Positions 21,701 through 31,447 of a stretch of 64,000 nucleotides of DNA are shown in pieces. The stretch's first letter is position 1. Each line of letters begins with the position of its first letter. A program made the position numbers and the translations under genes. Source of the DNA: Pyropia haitanensis (lineage: Eukaryota; Rhodophyta; Bangiophyceae; Bangiales; Bangiaceae); assembly GCA_008729055.1 (NCBI GenBank), contig SDUX01000008.1, positions 4,117,756 to 4,181,755 of the forward strand. Direction: 5' to 3'. Below the pieces are notes generated by a model. The model was not told the DNA's origin. It was given only the letters and a program-made list of their open reading frames with translations, and did not search any database.

Positions 21701-22343
21701 CACGCCGCGCCCCGGGGTGACGTACCGGGACCTGGTGGGCGGACTCCTCCACCAGCGGTGGGGCCTGCCGCTGGTGGTGGGGCTGCTCGAGCGATCGCTG
21801 CGGGCGGCGGAGGGGTCGTGCGGCGGGGGGAGGGGGGGGGGAGCCGCGCCCGCCCTCCCCGGCGACGGTGGCGCGGCGGTGCTGGTGCCCGAGGCGCTGG
21901 GCGTGGCGTTTGGCGCGCCGCTCGCGGCGCGCCTCGGCGTGCCGCTGCTGGTCGCCCGCCGCGGCGGGCGGCTGCCCGGCACGGTGCACGCGGCGCGGTA
22001 CCGCGGGTCCAACATTCGCAGGCTGGGCGACGGGGCGGCGGGCGAGGCAGGCCGCGACGGCGGTCGGGGGCGGCCCGACGGCGCCGCTGACGACGGCGGC
22101 GGGGCGGCGGCGGTGTTGGAGCTCGTCGCGGGCTCCGTGTCGCCCGGCCAGCGGGTGGTCGCGGTGGACGACACGCTCGCGTCGGGGGCGACCGCCGCGG
22201 CGGCGGCGGCGGTTGTGGCCGCCGCGGGCGGCACCTTGGACCGGCTGCTGGTCGTTGCCGAGTTTCCCGACGCGGGCGGGCGGGCGGTGCTGCGCCGCCT
22301 CGGCGTTGCCGTTGACGCGCTCGTCACGTGGCCGGGGGTGTAA
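18771..22343 (+). CDS. Four-module fusion: methyltransferase, FAD-linked oxidase, phosphomevalonate-kinase-like, adenine phosphoribosyltransferase-like
   Basis: An unbroken 1190-residue ORF starts at ATG 18771 after a C-rich tract. Residues about 1-210 form a class I SAM-dependent methyltransferase (LLDIGAGTGGVLDLL, YVGVERD, LHEAATCVAPGGVVLAFH). Residues about 245-710 form a berberine-bridge-type FAD oxidase: GGGHSDHCLWPGAVAVDLRAW with the His used for covalent FAD, GAGLVLGGGVGHYARRWGL, and a BBE-like end YPADLGPADT with DPGGVFG. The usual second flavin-linking Cys is absent. Residues about 770-960 resemble animal-type phosphomevalonate kinase: the P-loop CGRRGAGKDW, then DRAYKEAHRRALAAHW, VVLLTGVRDG and WDLTFVNG. 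Residues about 973-1190 resemble adenine phosphoribosyltransferase: PRPGVTYRDL, ARRGGRLPGTVHAARY, and the PRPP motif VVAVDDTLASGATAA. Linkers are Ala/Gly-rich. The pathway is unknown; nucleoside or prenyl-adenine chemistry would be speculation. Confidence 0.85.
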   Translation: MDATEADAFRLYRRCAAEEYAAVARVLGDALYGLRPGSWSLLDIGAGTGGVLDLLGDGDTSPPTAPHPGRYVGVERDAALLPALRAAVAARPGGDAAADAVLAGTAFEPPTDTRWARLHSAFTVVLLLGSLSGCADKAGLLHEAATCVAPGGVVLAFHRHTAGRDDLAAAAAATGHPHRTRVLPARLATAGLSPAERATLAAYTRTPIPADAATVDRPVTYVAVAPFTPVPRAVTTARVSRAAAAHAAACTHLIPATVATIQVAVEAAHGRGSRVAAIGGGHSDHCLWPGAVAVDLRAWSAAAATADGTAVVAGGGATAGAITAAAAAVGRVVPLGDRPGTGAGLVLGGGVGHYARRWGLAADNLVGVTYVGADGEVRRAATAGGLWAFRGAGPHVGVALSLVLRAHPLRGVATQKRHYALGRSLVGGGSGEGVVASAAAALVAFSGAAAALPRDATADAFLYRAAGRVRLTVAAFETGDEHQDGAAAGGGCPPLGESVHAALMADVVPAEHCRDEHPAVLTPVQLPDAELYMTDTMDPPAPAGGGRRKWRSAKRCVLVPPLSPHLAAALAAATAAAPPGCYIHLLHAGGAAAAVAPAATPFGCRGWEWAAVVTARWAAAATAAATACGTGEGAAATVAAAGEEEGAARRWLAATAAALAPPVGAGVYPADLGPADTALAAHAWGGNGPALAAAARAADPGGVFGVACPLLPAVSTPPSPSSPPLPLPPPLVAFPNGAAGVTTAGETAPPAAAASALPNPLKAAAVARGRGALVLLCGRRGAGKDWLAAAARDALADLLSPAPSTVVVRSVSAGAKAAYAAATPGVDAGRLVTDRAYKEAHRRALAAHWAATVAADPAAPRRCLDDAAAAAAANGGRVVLLTGVRDGLGDVAALRGRLSTVVVHVTADAGARAAWGCPPDAATDASPGEAAAEAAEPVTWDLTFVNGPAVTPASVAAWTAASLAPALVRSATRAIPDTPRPGVTYRDLVGGLLHQRWGLPLVVGLLERSLRAAEGSCGGGRGGGAAPALPGDGGAAVLVPEALGVAFGAPLAARLGVPLLVARRGGRLPGTVHAARYRGSNIRRLGDGAAGEAGRDGGRGRPDGAADDGGGAAAVLELVAGSVSPGQRVVAVDDTLASGATAAAAAAVVAAAGGTLDRLLVVAEFPDAGGRAVLRRLGVAVDALVTWPGV

Positions 22344-22590
22344 GGTGCGCGCGGGTGGCGCCGCCTTCCGGTCCGTGGCGCCGGCACTGTCCATGCGGGG
22401 ACGCTGCGTCGGTGGTGGCGGCGGCGGCGATGGCCTCGATGTCCAAGCACGGTGGCCGCCCCCCCAGCCTGTCCCTGGCGGCGTCAGCCGCTGTTTGAAG
22501 AGCGGTAGGTACAAGTGGGCAGCGTAGTAGGGCCAGCGGGACGACCGCCTACGCCCGTCTGCGCCTACTTGTGGGGGATAGGGGCGGCCA

Positions 22591-22650
22591 CAGGGACGGG
22601 CAAGGTGAAGAGACTCAGGGACGGGCAAGGTGAAGAGACTCAGGGACGGA
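22591..22650. repeat. 25-bp tandem repeat, 2.4 copies
   Basis: A 25-bp unit beginning CAGGGACGGGCAAGGTGAAG is repeated at 22591 and 22616, with a partial third copy at 22641. The array sits just outside the left end of the inverted-repeat element that starts at 22672. Confidence 0.7.
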
Positions 22651-22671
22651 CGGACTGCGGTTCCGTGCGGA

Positions 22672-22904
22672 GCGTGGGGTTAGGATCAGATTCGGGTGGT
22701 GGGGTTTAGCATGCTGGCACGAGATTGGTCATTCGGTGAGAATTGCGGATGGGTTCTGGACGCGCCACGTTGTCCGTCTCCTATAAGATGGCACTAGGGG
22801 GTGGGGTTAGGACGTGTGTCGGCCACAAATCTGTGGCGAACAGTCGTCACATATGTTCTTCAGCGCGAAAGAGTGGCGCGCCGGTGATTTCTAAAACTGG
22901 CGCC
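22672..22904. repeat. Left terminal inverted repeat
   Basis: This 233-bp arm is less GC-rich than its surroundings. It contains a short internal palindrome, GCCACAAATCTGTGGC. It matches the reverse complement of 24754-24986 almost throughout. Confidence 0.85.
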
Positions 22905-23483
22905 AACGGAGGGGTGCACAATTGAGACGCGCTTGCGACACCGCGACAAAAAGGCGGGCAGCAGCAACGCAACACAGCTGCCGCAGCCGTGGTGCCGATG
23001 GGCGCGCGCCGTTCCTTGTCGACAACGGATGCGCCGGGTGCCACTGCCGTGCCCGCCCCGCGCCCACACTAGGTGGAGCGGCGAGCAGCTGCCGGCGCTG
23101 GCGATAGGCCAGCGCCTGGCTGCGCGACCCGAGTCTTCCTGCGGGGCCTGACGTCCGCGCGCCCGTCCGCGCAGCGACCGGCCCTGACGCCGTCGTCGCG
23201 TTGGTCGCCGTCGGGCCGCCGCCGCGCCACCGCCTGCCGCCGCCGCCTCGCCTGCCGCAGACGCAAACGGTGGCGGCGGCGGAGGCGGCGGCGGCGCCCG
23301 CGCCAGTCGAAGCGGGCGGTGCTGCGGATGGTAGCCGCAGCTTCGGCACGGACGGCGCGGGCGGCGCGGGCGCCGAGGAGCGGGAGGACAGGGACGGCGG
23401 CGACGAAGCGGCCGCCGTGCGCGGGGGCGTTTCTGACGTGCCGGCGTAGGAGGGCGGGGGTAGCCCCGCCCGCCCCGGCGGGC

Positions 23484-23678
23484 GCACCCGCGGGGGGGGG
23501 GCTGGTGACGGTGGCGGCGGCGCTCGCGCAGGCGTTTGCGGTGGGCGTCTGGGCGGGGCCGTCCGTGTGCGCGGTGGCGCTCATCCACCTGGCGCTGACC
23601 GCGGGGCTGACCACCCACGCGGCAATGCACGTGGCGTACGCGTACCTGACGGTGGCGGCGCACGCGAAGGTGGGCGCC

Positions 23679-23716
<38 letters not shown>

Positions 23717-23768
23717 GAGCGGGCGGGCGAGCAAACGCGCCCTTTCCAGCGGCCTGAGCTTCTCGTAG
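23484..23768 (+). pseudogene. Possible MIP/aquaporin-like fragment
   Basis: The plus-strand reading contains two hydrophobic stretches: GLVTVAAALAQAFAVGVWAG, then VALIHLALTAGLTTH followed by VAYAYLTVAAH. By eye this resembles the first half of an aquaporin, where a VGV helix is followed by the GP-x-SG-x-H-x-NPA-x-T-x-GL loop and an AY-x-x-AQ helix. The Asn-Pro-Ala triad would be His-Leu-Ala here. A poly-Gly run and then TAG at 23766-23768 end the frame, and no convincing second half is joined to it. It lies inside the inverted-repeat element, so it may be a captured and decayed gene piece. The similarity is weak and could be chance in Ala-rich sequence. Confidence 0.22.
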
Positions 23769-24753
23769 TCGGCGGCGTCGGCAGCGGCCCTGCCCTTCCC
23801 CGCCGTCGCGCCCGCGCCGCTGCGTGCGCCCACGTCGGTGGTGGCCACCACCCTCCGCGGCGGCGGCGGGTCGGCGCTTGGGGACGCCCGCCGCCGGCGG
23901 GCGGCGGCGTCGCTCGGGTAGGCCGCCCCTGGCGTGCTGTGGGGCATCGTCGCCGCGGTTGCGGCGGCGGGGGCGGTGTGGTCGGCGGCCGCCGCCCCGG
24001 CGGGCTCGTGCGTGCGCCCGCTGGTCGTTGACGTGTGCTGGTGGGGGCGGCCATCGCGGGGCTCAACGGCCGGCTGCTAACGCCGCTGCTGCTGGCTGTG
24101 GGGGGGCCGTTGCCCGGGCGGCCGCTGCCGCCGCCGGCGCTGCTGGCGCGGCCGCCGGTGGCGTGGCTGCGGGGGGGGGGGGGGAGGGAGGTGCGGGGGG
24201 GGGGGGGGGGAAGGGCGCTCTCACCCTGCGCGCCCCCGCCACAATCGAGGCGGCGGGGCGGGGGGCGGTGCCGGTGGGGGGGAGGGGGGGGGCGCTGGCG
24301 GGCCGCCCGGCGGCCGGTAGTACACCGTGCCGGCCGCGGCGGGCGGCGCGGTGGCGGGCGGTAACGGGGCTGGCGCCGCGGTCGCCACATTTACAGCGAT
24401 GGTGACAGCGACGGAGGGGGCGGCGGCGGCGGTGGCGGCGGCGGCGGCAGCGGCGGCGGCGTCGACGGCGGAGGGGAGGGGGGAAAGCGGCCGGTGCCCT
24501 CGACGCACCACCACCACCCCCACCACCACCACCACCACCGGTGGCGGTGGCGGCGCCCGCCGCGCCTTCGTGCCCGCAATCCGTCGCTACTGTCGTCGAC
24601 GGCGTCGACGGCGTCGACGGCGCGCGGCGGCACGCGCCTGCCGTCGCCGTCGCCGTCGTCCTCCCCGTCCCCGTCCCCGTCGCCGTCGCCTGGCGCGTCC
24701 CCCTACACGTCGGAGTGCGACGCGGGCGGGCCGCGTGCGGGCGCCCCCGCCCC

Positions 24754-24986
24754 GGCGCCAGTTTTAGAAACCATTGGCGCGCCACTCTTTCGCGCTGAAG
24801 AACATATGTGACGACTGTTCGCCACAGATTTGTGGCCGACACACGTCCTAACCCCACCCCCTAGTGCCATCTTATAGGAGACGGACAACGTGGCGCGTCC
24901 AGAACCCATCCGCAATTCTCACCGGATGACCAATCTCAAGCCAGCATGCTAAACCCCACCACCCGAATCTGATCCTAACCCCACGC
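24754..24986. repeat. Right terminal inverted repeat
   Basis: This is the inverted partner of 22672-22904, of equal length. It ends GATCCTAACCCCACGC at 24986. Confidence 0.85.
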
Positions 24987-27900
24987 CGCCCACAGAACCC
25001 GACGGACTGGAGCAGCCGCTGAAGATGAGACAGGAACAGGTTGTTTCATTTACAATCGCTTCTCATTTTGTGACCGTTGCATTGAGGTTCGTTCATCAGT
25101 AAGTACAGGTTCCGTTTAATTTATTGGTCTGTCGTGGGGTAATTGCAAGCGACAGAGGTTTACTGTATTCCAACTTCAGGGACGGCACGTCGTGACGACA
25201 CTGCGGGAGGCGCGAGCTCGCATTCACGGCGGTGAGCCTGTTTTCCTGGTGCCGTCCAGCGCCCCGCTCCGTTGCCTCCCCTTTTCGCTGGAAAAACTGA
25301 ACGCCGCCCGGTTTGGTCCGTACGACCCCGCAAGGGCGGCCGCTGACACTGACCCGCGGCCCTCCGCTGGGCGCCTTTCTGCCTACGTCACGCACTGCGT
25401 GGTGGACCTCGAGTGGATGGGAGCCCCGCGCGGACCGAGGCTGGCGGGAGAAGCACCCCCGTCTCCGTTGCCCCGACGCCGAAAATGGGCCCGCGCGACA
25501 GTCCAGGGGGGCGTTGGCCTCTGTCGCACCTCTGCCTGGGCCACGTCGTGGAGCAAGGCTGGCGGTTGCGGTGGCGCGGCACGGCGGTGGCTGGCTTCGA
25601 GTGGAAGGACGCGACCCACCTGGCGCACTAGGCCCCACACACCCTTCCAGAACGGCGGTGCGGACGGGGGGCCACAGACGGTTGCGGGAAGCCGGGTGTG
25701 GGTCAAACCTCGGTGTGCCAAGGAGGAACCCCGACGCTCGCCACTGATCCTCCTCGACCATCCGTCACAAACATCCGACGGGATCGTCCAGCAGGCGACA
25801 CTGGGCGCAAGCCCAGGCCCCTATTTTGCGCCCACCCGCACCCTCACCGTCAGCGGGCGATTTTCACCTTCCCCTGTCGTGACACGACTATTCTTATCAG
25901 CGGATGGACTGATGGCTTATGAGCATGCGACCACGAGGCTGGTCCTTCCCCGCGGACTGCCAGCCGCGGCTACGAGGCGTGACGACGACAGCCGCTCGGC
26001 GTCCCGACCGTGTCGCCGCACACGCAGTGCATTGGGTGGAGCACACACGTCACTCGCGCGCATGGGTTTTGGTCGCAAGTGAGTGTGAGCGACGGGGGTG
26101 CTGGCGTGCGGCCAGGGCACACCACAGCGCCTGTTGGGTTGGGATTGGACAGACGCGCGACCAAAGATTGGAGACGGAGGGCGAGGACGGTTGGGTCCCC
26201 ATCTGGCGCTGGCGTCTGACAGCGCACAGAGTGGCGCGCGACGATTGGGGTGTGTGGTCCAGATTTGTTGCGACCCGGAAAGGGGTGGGGAAGGGCGTGA
26301 GAGAACGGCGTCGAAAGCAGCTGCCCAGCTATTGGCCGGCGGGGCCACGCGGCCCCTCTCTCTCCGCTGGGTATGTCGGACATGCAATGCCTTTCGATGC
26401 CGTGCACGTTGTGTCTCCTCTTTGGCGGTACCGCCTTTTTGTCTCCCTTCTCTCTGCGTCAGGCAGGGGACCGCGCCACCGCGGCACGGGGGGGTCCCCA
26501 CGCGCCCGCTGCGTGCCACCCTCTTTTTATTCGCTTGCATTTTATTCTTTCGTTCGCTCTGTGTTCTTGTCCCCTCTCCCTCCGTCGTGTCCTTGCCACA
26601 GGAACGACGGTCGCCCATCAGGACGGGCTCCGGCGATCTCGGCCTGACGGCGACCGCGCGTGGGCGTGCCCGAGGCGGCACGTGACCGAGCCGGTGGAGC
26701 TCGCGCGATGGCTGACGGGACGAGGTTCGGCCGCGCTGACCCCCCCCTGACGGGCGTACGGCTCTGGGGGCAGGCTGTCCGTCTCGACCCCAACCCGCCC
26801 CTTGCGTGGCGCGCGGCCTTGCGTACGCGCGGCGGCTGCGGCACTGCTGGCGACACTGGACGGCTGGCGCATGGGATGGGGGTGGGCCAGGCGAACACCG
26901 CCACTGGCGGCGCCGTCGAAGGGAAAGCCGGCAACGGCGTGTGTGGGGCGCGGTGGGTGGGCGTCGGCGGCGTGCCCCCCTGTTCTGGGCCCAGGCACGT
27001 CGGACTCCACAATCCCGCCAGCAACACGCCGCGCGGGCTTGGTGGAGGAACAGCACAAAAAAAACGCCACCGCCCGCCTGGCCCCGCCCGGGCCAGTGGG
27101 TCGCGCGGTGGCCCCTACGCTTGTGCGCTGGGACGCGGCGCAGCGGGGCAGCCGCGCCGGACGGCCGGCCGCGGTCCGCTCGTCGGGCGCCACCCACACC
27201 CCCTCTCCCCGCGCGGGCGGCCGCTGACGCAAGGCCGCGGGACCAACAAGCCGGCCGACCCACCCCGCACGCCCCCGATTTGGTAGACCCGCCGCGCGGG
27301 TCGGTCCGCCGCCCCGACACGGGCGGCCCCAGCCCACAACCCCACGCCGGGGCTCCCCCCGCTGGGCCGAGCCGCTGCAGCTGCGCGACCGCGCGCACCG
27401 CGCGTGCGCTGACGTGGGCCCGCCCCTCCCGCCCTCCCGCCACCGTCGCCGCCGCCGCCGCCGCGAGCCGCCTCCCCGCGCGCGGCCGCGGCCGCACGTA
27501 GGCGCCCCCGCCGCGCGGCTCGCGGTCTTGGACCCCTCGGCTCGATTGGGCGCTGCGCGTCGTCGTCGGCGGGGCTCGCGGATTTGGGGTTTCATTGGAG
27601 GGGGCGGGGGGCGGGTCGCCAGGCCCCTCGCCCCCCCCCCCCGACCCCGCCGGCCCCCGCCGGAGGCGCCCCTCGTGGCCCTCGGCCGTCCGTCCGTCAC
27701 GCGGGCGGCACGGCCGCGTCGCCTACGCACCCCCCCCCACGGAGCGCGGTCAGCGCAGCCACCACTCTGACGGGTAAGCGCGCACCCCACCCAGCGCGCC
27801 GCTCCCGAAGCCCAACCCCCACGCCCACCGCCACCCAGACCGCCCACCGCCCCAACCCTATCGATCGTTGGTGCACCCCCACCGCCGCCACCCCGCTCCG

Positions 27901-29032
27901 CTCGACCGCCCCCCCCCCCCCCCCCCCCCCGCCCTCTCGTCCTTCACCTCGTCTCCCCACGCCGTCGAGCGGTGCGCGCTGGCGCGGCATCTCTGTGGCG
28001 TCCACGAGCGCCATCCATTCCACCTCACCCCTGTCACCTTCCTCCCCTGCTCCCCGACACCGCCCACGGGCGACAATCGCGGTGGGAGCACCACGGCCTC
28101 CGCCCCACCCCCGATCCTGCTCCTTTTGGCAAAGTGTTTGCACCACACCACCGCCACACCACAACCTCACCACGACCGCACCATCGTCTCACCGCCATAT
28201 TTTGCCACACCCTCCTCCTGCGCCCACCCCCGCCCCGTTTTCCCATCATCTTCCCCCCCCTTTTCCGACCGCCCCACCACCGGCTGCGGCACGCCTCGGG
28301 GGGCCGCTAGGATATAGGCGAAGAGCGTCTGGGCGCACGTGCACGCGGGGGTGGGTAGGCGGGTGCGGAGCGGGGAGGGTCAGCGCGGCAGCGCGCCCGG
28401 CTACGAGCGCGGCCCGGTTGGCCCTGCTTCCGTGCGAGTGGGACCTGCGGCGTGGCGGCCCCCTCACACGCGCGCGCCGGTGTTGGGGTTGTGGGATATT
28501 GTGTGTCGCGCGAGAGAGAGCCGCGGGCGTGGTGGGGACACGCCCCGGACGACCCGAGGTGGGGTGCGGGCCTCCCCTCCGCTGGCGTGCGCGACACCAA
28601 CCGTCCGCGCCGGCAACCCCTGTGGTGTCGCGCGGGGGAGAGGTTGGGCGGGCCGCGGTGTGACGGAGCTGGGTGTGGGCTTTTATTGCGGGAGGGTGCC
28701 TCGCGGGTGCGCCCCGGCCGCCGAGCGACCGCGGCGGCCGCCCGCGAGGCCGACGGGCCCCGGGAGCGCGTGCGTCTACGTCGCCCCCGCCGCCTCTGCC
28801 GCGCCCCATCCCCACCGACGGTCTGTTGTTGGCGGTCCGCCGGCGCCGGCCAGCACGGCCGCCGTGCCGGCTGCCAGCGCGGCGGGCCGGTCACCATCTT
28901 TCCCCCGCGCTTCCCCGCTGATCGGCGAGCCGACGCCCACCCGCCGGGTGGGGTAGACTCCCCCCGCCTCTTCCCCCCCCTTTCTATCCGCTGGGGGGGC
29001 GTGGCGTCCCCGCCAGCGGGCCGCCCGTCGGC
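24987..29032. other. 4-kb interval without a supported gene
   Basis: Many ORFs are open on both strands, for example 25192-26082 on the plus strand and 25096-25761 on the minus strand. None contains a motif or composition I can tie to a family. 24987-25190 is AT-richer. 26400-26620 holds a T-rich patch. 27400-28900 is GC-rich with C runs. Genes with unfamiliar products cannot be excluded. Confidence 0.35.
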
Positions 29033-30306
29033 ATGACCTACTTCAACACCCGCCGGCGGTCGGCGGACTTTGCGTCCCTGCAGCTGCCCGAGGCGGCCAT
29101 CCGCCTCGGCGGCGGCGGCGGCGGTGGCGCCGGCGCGGGCGGTGGCGGCGGCGGTGGCGCCCGCGGCGGCGGGAATGGGGGCGGCGGCGGTGGCGGCGGC
29201 GGTGACGCGGCGCTCCCCTCCCCCGGCCTGAGCTCCCCGACCACCCCGTCCGCGGCGTTGCCGCCCATGGGGGGCATGCGCTGGGACGCCCGCGGCGGCG
29301 CGGCGGTTGGCGGCGGCGCGGGTCCCCTGGGCGGCCCGCCCCTCTCCGCGTCGGCCATGGCCTCTGGCGGCGGCGGCCGTCTCGGATCCCGGCTGGGGCA
29401 GCCGGCGGGCGGCGCGGCGGGCGGCGGCGGCCTCGCCCCCCCCCCTCCCGGTCGCTACGCGGCAGCGCCACGACGACGCCCGCGGGCACCCCCTGGGGTG
29501 GCCTCCCCTCCCCCTGGGGCGCCTCCCGGCCGCCCGCGGCGGCGCCCCAGTCTGCCGACGGCCCGCGCAAGCTGCAGCTGCCGCCCCTTTCGGGGCTGGG
29601 CGGCCCGCCGGCCGGGGCCGACGGCGGCGGCTACCCGCCGCGGTCGCCCGCGCTGCCGCTGCCGCCGCTGTCGGCAGGCGGCGGCGGCGGCGACGGCGGC
29701 GGCCGGCCGGCCAAGCGGCGGTGGGAGTCGATGGAGAGCGTCGGCAGCGGCGCGAATGGGAGCAGCAGCTCGCCGGCCGGGGGCGGCGGGGGGGCGGGCG
29801 CGCTGCGCCTGCCGCCGCTCCTGTCCACAGGCGGCGGGCTGCCACGGACGCCCCTGTCCGCACCGTTCCTCCCGTCGCCGCTGACGTCGGGGGGGGCGGC
29901 GCCGCCGGGTGGGCTGGCCGGCGGTGGCGGCGGCGGCGGGTGCCTCATCCCGCCGCTGCGGAGCCCGCTCGGCTCGGCCAACCCCCGCTCGCCGGCGGGC
30001 CTCTACTCGCCTTCGGTGGTGCTGCCAGGCAATGGGAGCGGCGTCGGCACGGCGTATCGGACCGAGGGGGGGGACGCCCGCGGCGCGTCCGAGCCGCCGC
30101 TCAGCCTGTCGCCGGTGCTCGAGCGGAGCACCTACCTCGGCGGCAGGGCGGACGACGGCTGGTCCCCGGTGGGGGTGGTACACGCGCGGGACCACCCGGA
30201 CGGTTACCACGTCCCCGCCATGGGCGGCGGTCTCGACCGCGGCGTTGGCGGCGTCAGTGTTGGCGCTGGCGCTGGGGGTGGGGGTGGGGGTGGTGGGGCT
30301 GGTGGG

Positions 30307-30351
<45 letters not shown>

Positions 30352-31412
30352 CACGGCCACCCCCGCTCCGCGGAGGAGATTCGCGAGATCAAGCGCGAGC
30401 AGAACCGCGAGTCGGCCCGCCGCTTCCGGGCGAGCCAAAAGCGCCGCTGGAAGGAGCTGTTTGCCGACCTCGCCGCCAAGGACGTGACGATCGCGCAGCG
30501 CGACGAGCACATCCGCCAGCTGAGCGCGTCGCTCGCGGCGGCGCGCGCCGCCGCCGCCGCCGCGGCGGGGGGGGGAGCGGGGCGTGGCCGCCGGGCGCGG
30601 GGGGGGGGGGGGGGGGGGCGGGCACCGCCGCCTCCCCGGCCCGCCGTGCCGCCGACGCGGACGCGGCGGCGGCGGGTGCCGTCGACGTTGGCCGCACCGA
30701 CGCGGCAGAGCACACGAGCAGTTCGGCCAACGCACACGGCCGGTCGACGGCGGCGGCGGCGGCCGCCGCTGCCGCCGCGGCGGGCGCAACCACCGACGCG
30801 GTGCTGCGGCAGGCTGAGAACGAGCTCCTCACGCACCTCCTCGCGACGGTGGCGGGCCCGTGGGTGACGCCGCCGGCGGCGGCCGCCGCGCTCGGCGGCG
30901 GCGGCGGCGGCGCGCCGCCACCCGCCGCCGACGCGGCGCCGGCCTTGACGCTGGCGCGGGTGCTGACGCTCGACCTGCAGGGCCAGCTGGTGGGCGTCCG
31001 CCCCGCGGGGCCCGGCGCCGGCGGCGGGCCGCCGCCGCCGCCGCCGCCGTCGCTGCAGCTGGGGCGGCTGCTGTGGGATACCGTCGACACGCCCTACTGC
31101 ATGAGCGTCCGCGACGCGCTCGCGGCGGCGCTGCAGGGCGGCGCCGCCGCCGCCACCGCGCCGGGCGGGGAGGCTGGCGGCGGCGGCGGCGGCGGCGGCG
31201 GTGGGGGGCGGGAGCGGGGGGGAGGAGGGGGGGGGGGGGGGGGTACGGGTGCGGCCGACGCGCCGCCGCCGGTCGGCGCGGCGGGGGTGGTGCGGTTTGC
31301 GTTTGGGCGTGGGGGGGTGGGCGTCGGCGCCGCCGTGCGGCCGGTGGTGAGCGCGGACGGCGTGTCGATTGTGGGGATGGTGGTCATGGAGTTTGGGGGG
31401 GCGGCGTTGTAG
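29033..31412 (+). CDS. bZIP transcription factor with C-terminal PAS-like region (two frame breaks)
   Basis: Start ATG 29033 gives MTYFNTRRRSADFASLQLPE, then Gly-rich sequence. At a C run (about 29439-29451) the meaningful frame changes and reads TPWGGLPSPWGASRPPAAAP, RKLQLPPLSGL and KRRWESMESV. It continues to a clear bZIP basic region, REIKREQNRESARRFRASQK, with a leucine-zipper-like helix (LFADLAAKDVTIAQRDEHIR). At G runs (about 30568-30618) the frame changes again. The tail then reads VLRQAENELLTHLLATV, LTLDLQGQLVGV, LWDTVDTPYCMSVRDALAAA, VVRFAFGRGG and VVSADGVSIVGMVVMEF, which has the spacing of a PAS fold. Presumed role: nuclear DNA-binding regulator. The order bZIP then PAS resembles stramenopile aureochromes, but the flavin-binding LOV Cys motif is absent. 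Two introns at these points are a less likely alternative to homopolymer errors. Confidence 0.75.
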
Positions 31413-31426
31413 CGGCCGCCACGACC

Positions 31427-31447
31427 GGGGGGGGGGGGGGGGGGGGG
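31427..31447 (+). terminator. Sense-strand G21 tract after the bZIP stop
   Basis: A run of 21 G starts 14 nt after the TAG at 31410-31412. It is another instance of the post-stop G-tract pattern. The function is inferred. Confidence 0.3.

Larger units (their letters stand above)
22672..24986. mobile_element. 2.3-kb element with 233-bp terminal inverted repeats
   Basis: The left arm, 22672-22904, and the right arm, 24754-24986, are near-identical inverted complements of equal length, differing at only a few positions (for example GGCACGAG against GGCTTGAG). The outer ends begin GCGTGGGGTTAGGATCAGAT and the inner ends finish AAAACTGGCGCC. The 1.85-kb interior is very GC-rich, with G and C runs and no recognisable transposase. 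It does contain a short membrane-like ORF resembling half of an aquaporin. Long terminal repeats with a non-transposase cargo are reminiscent of Mutator-type elements that capture host sequence, but no 8-9-bp target duplication was visible, so the class is open. A recombination-derived inverted duplication is the alternative. Confidence 0.7.

Noticed and set aside
30800..31409. Aureochrome-type LOV photoreceptor
   Set aside because: The bZIP-PAS order fits, but the flavin-binding Cys motif is absent from the tail.
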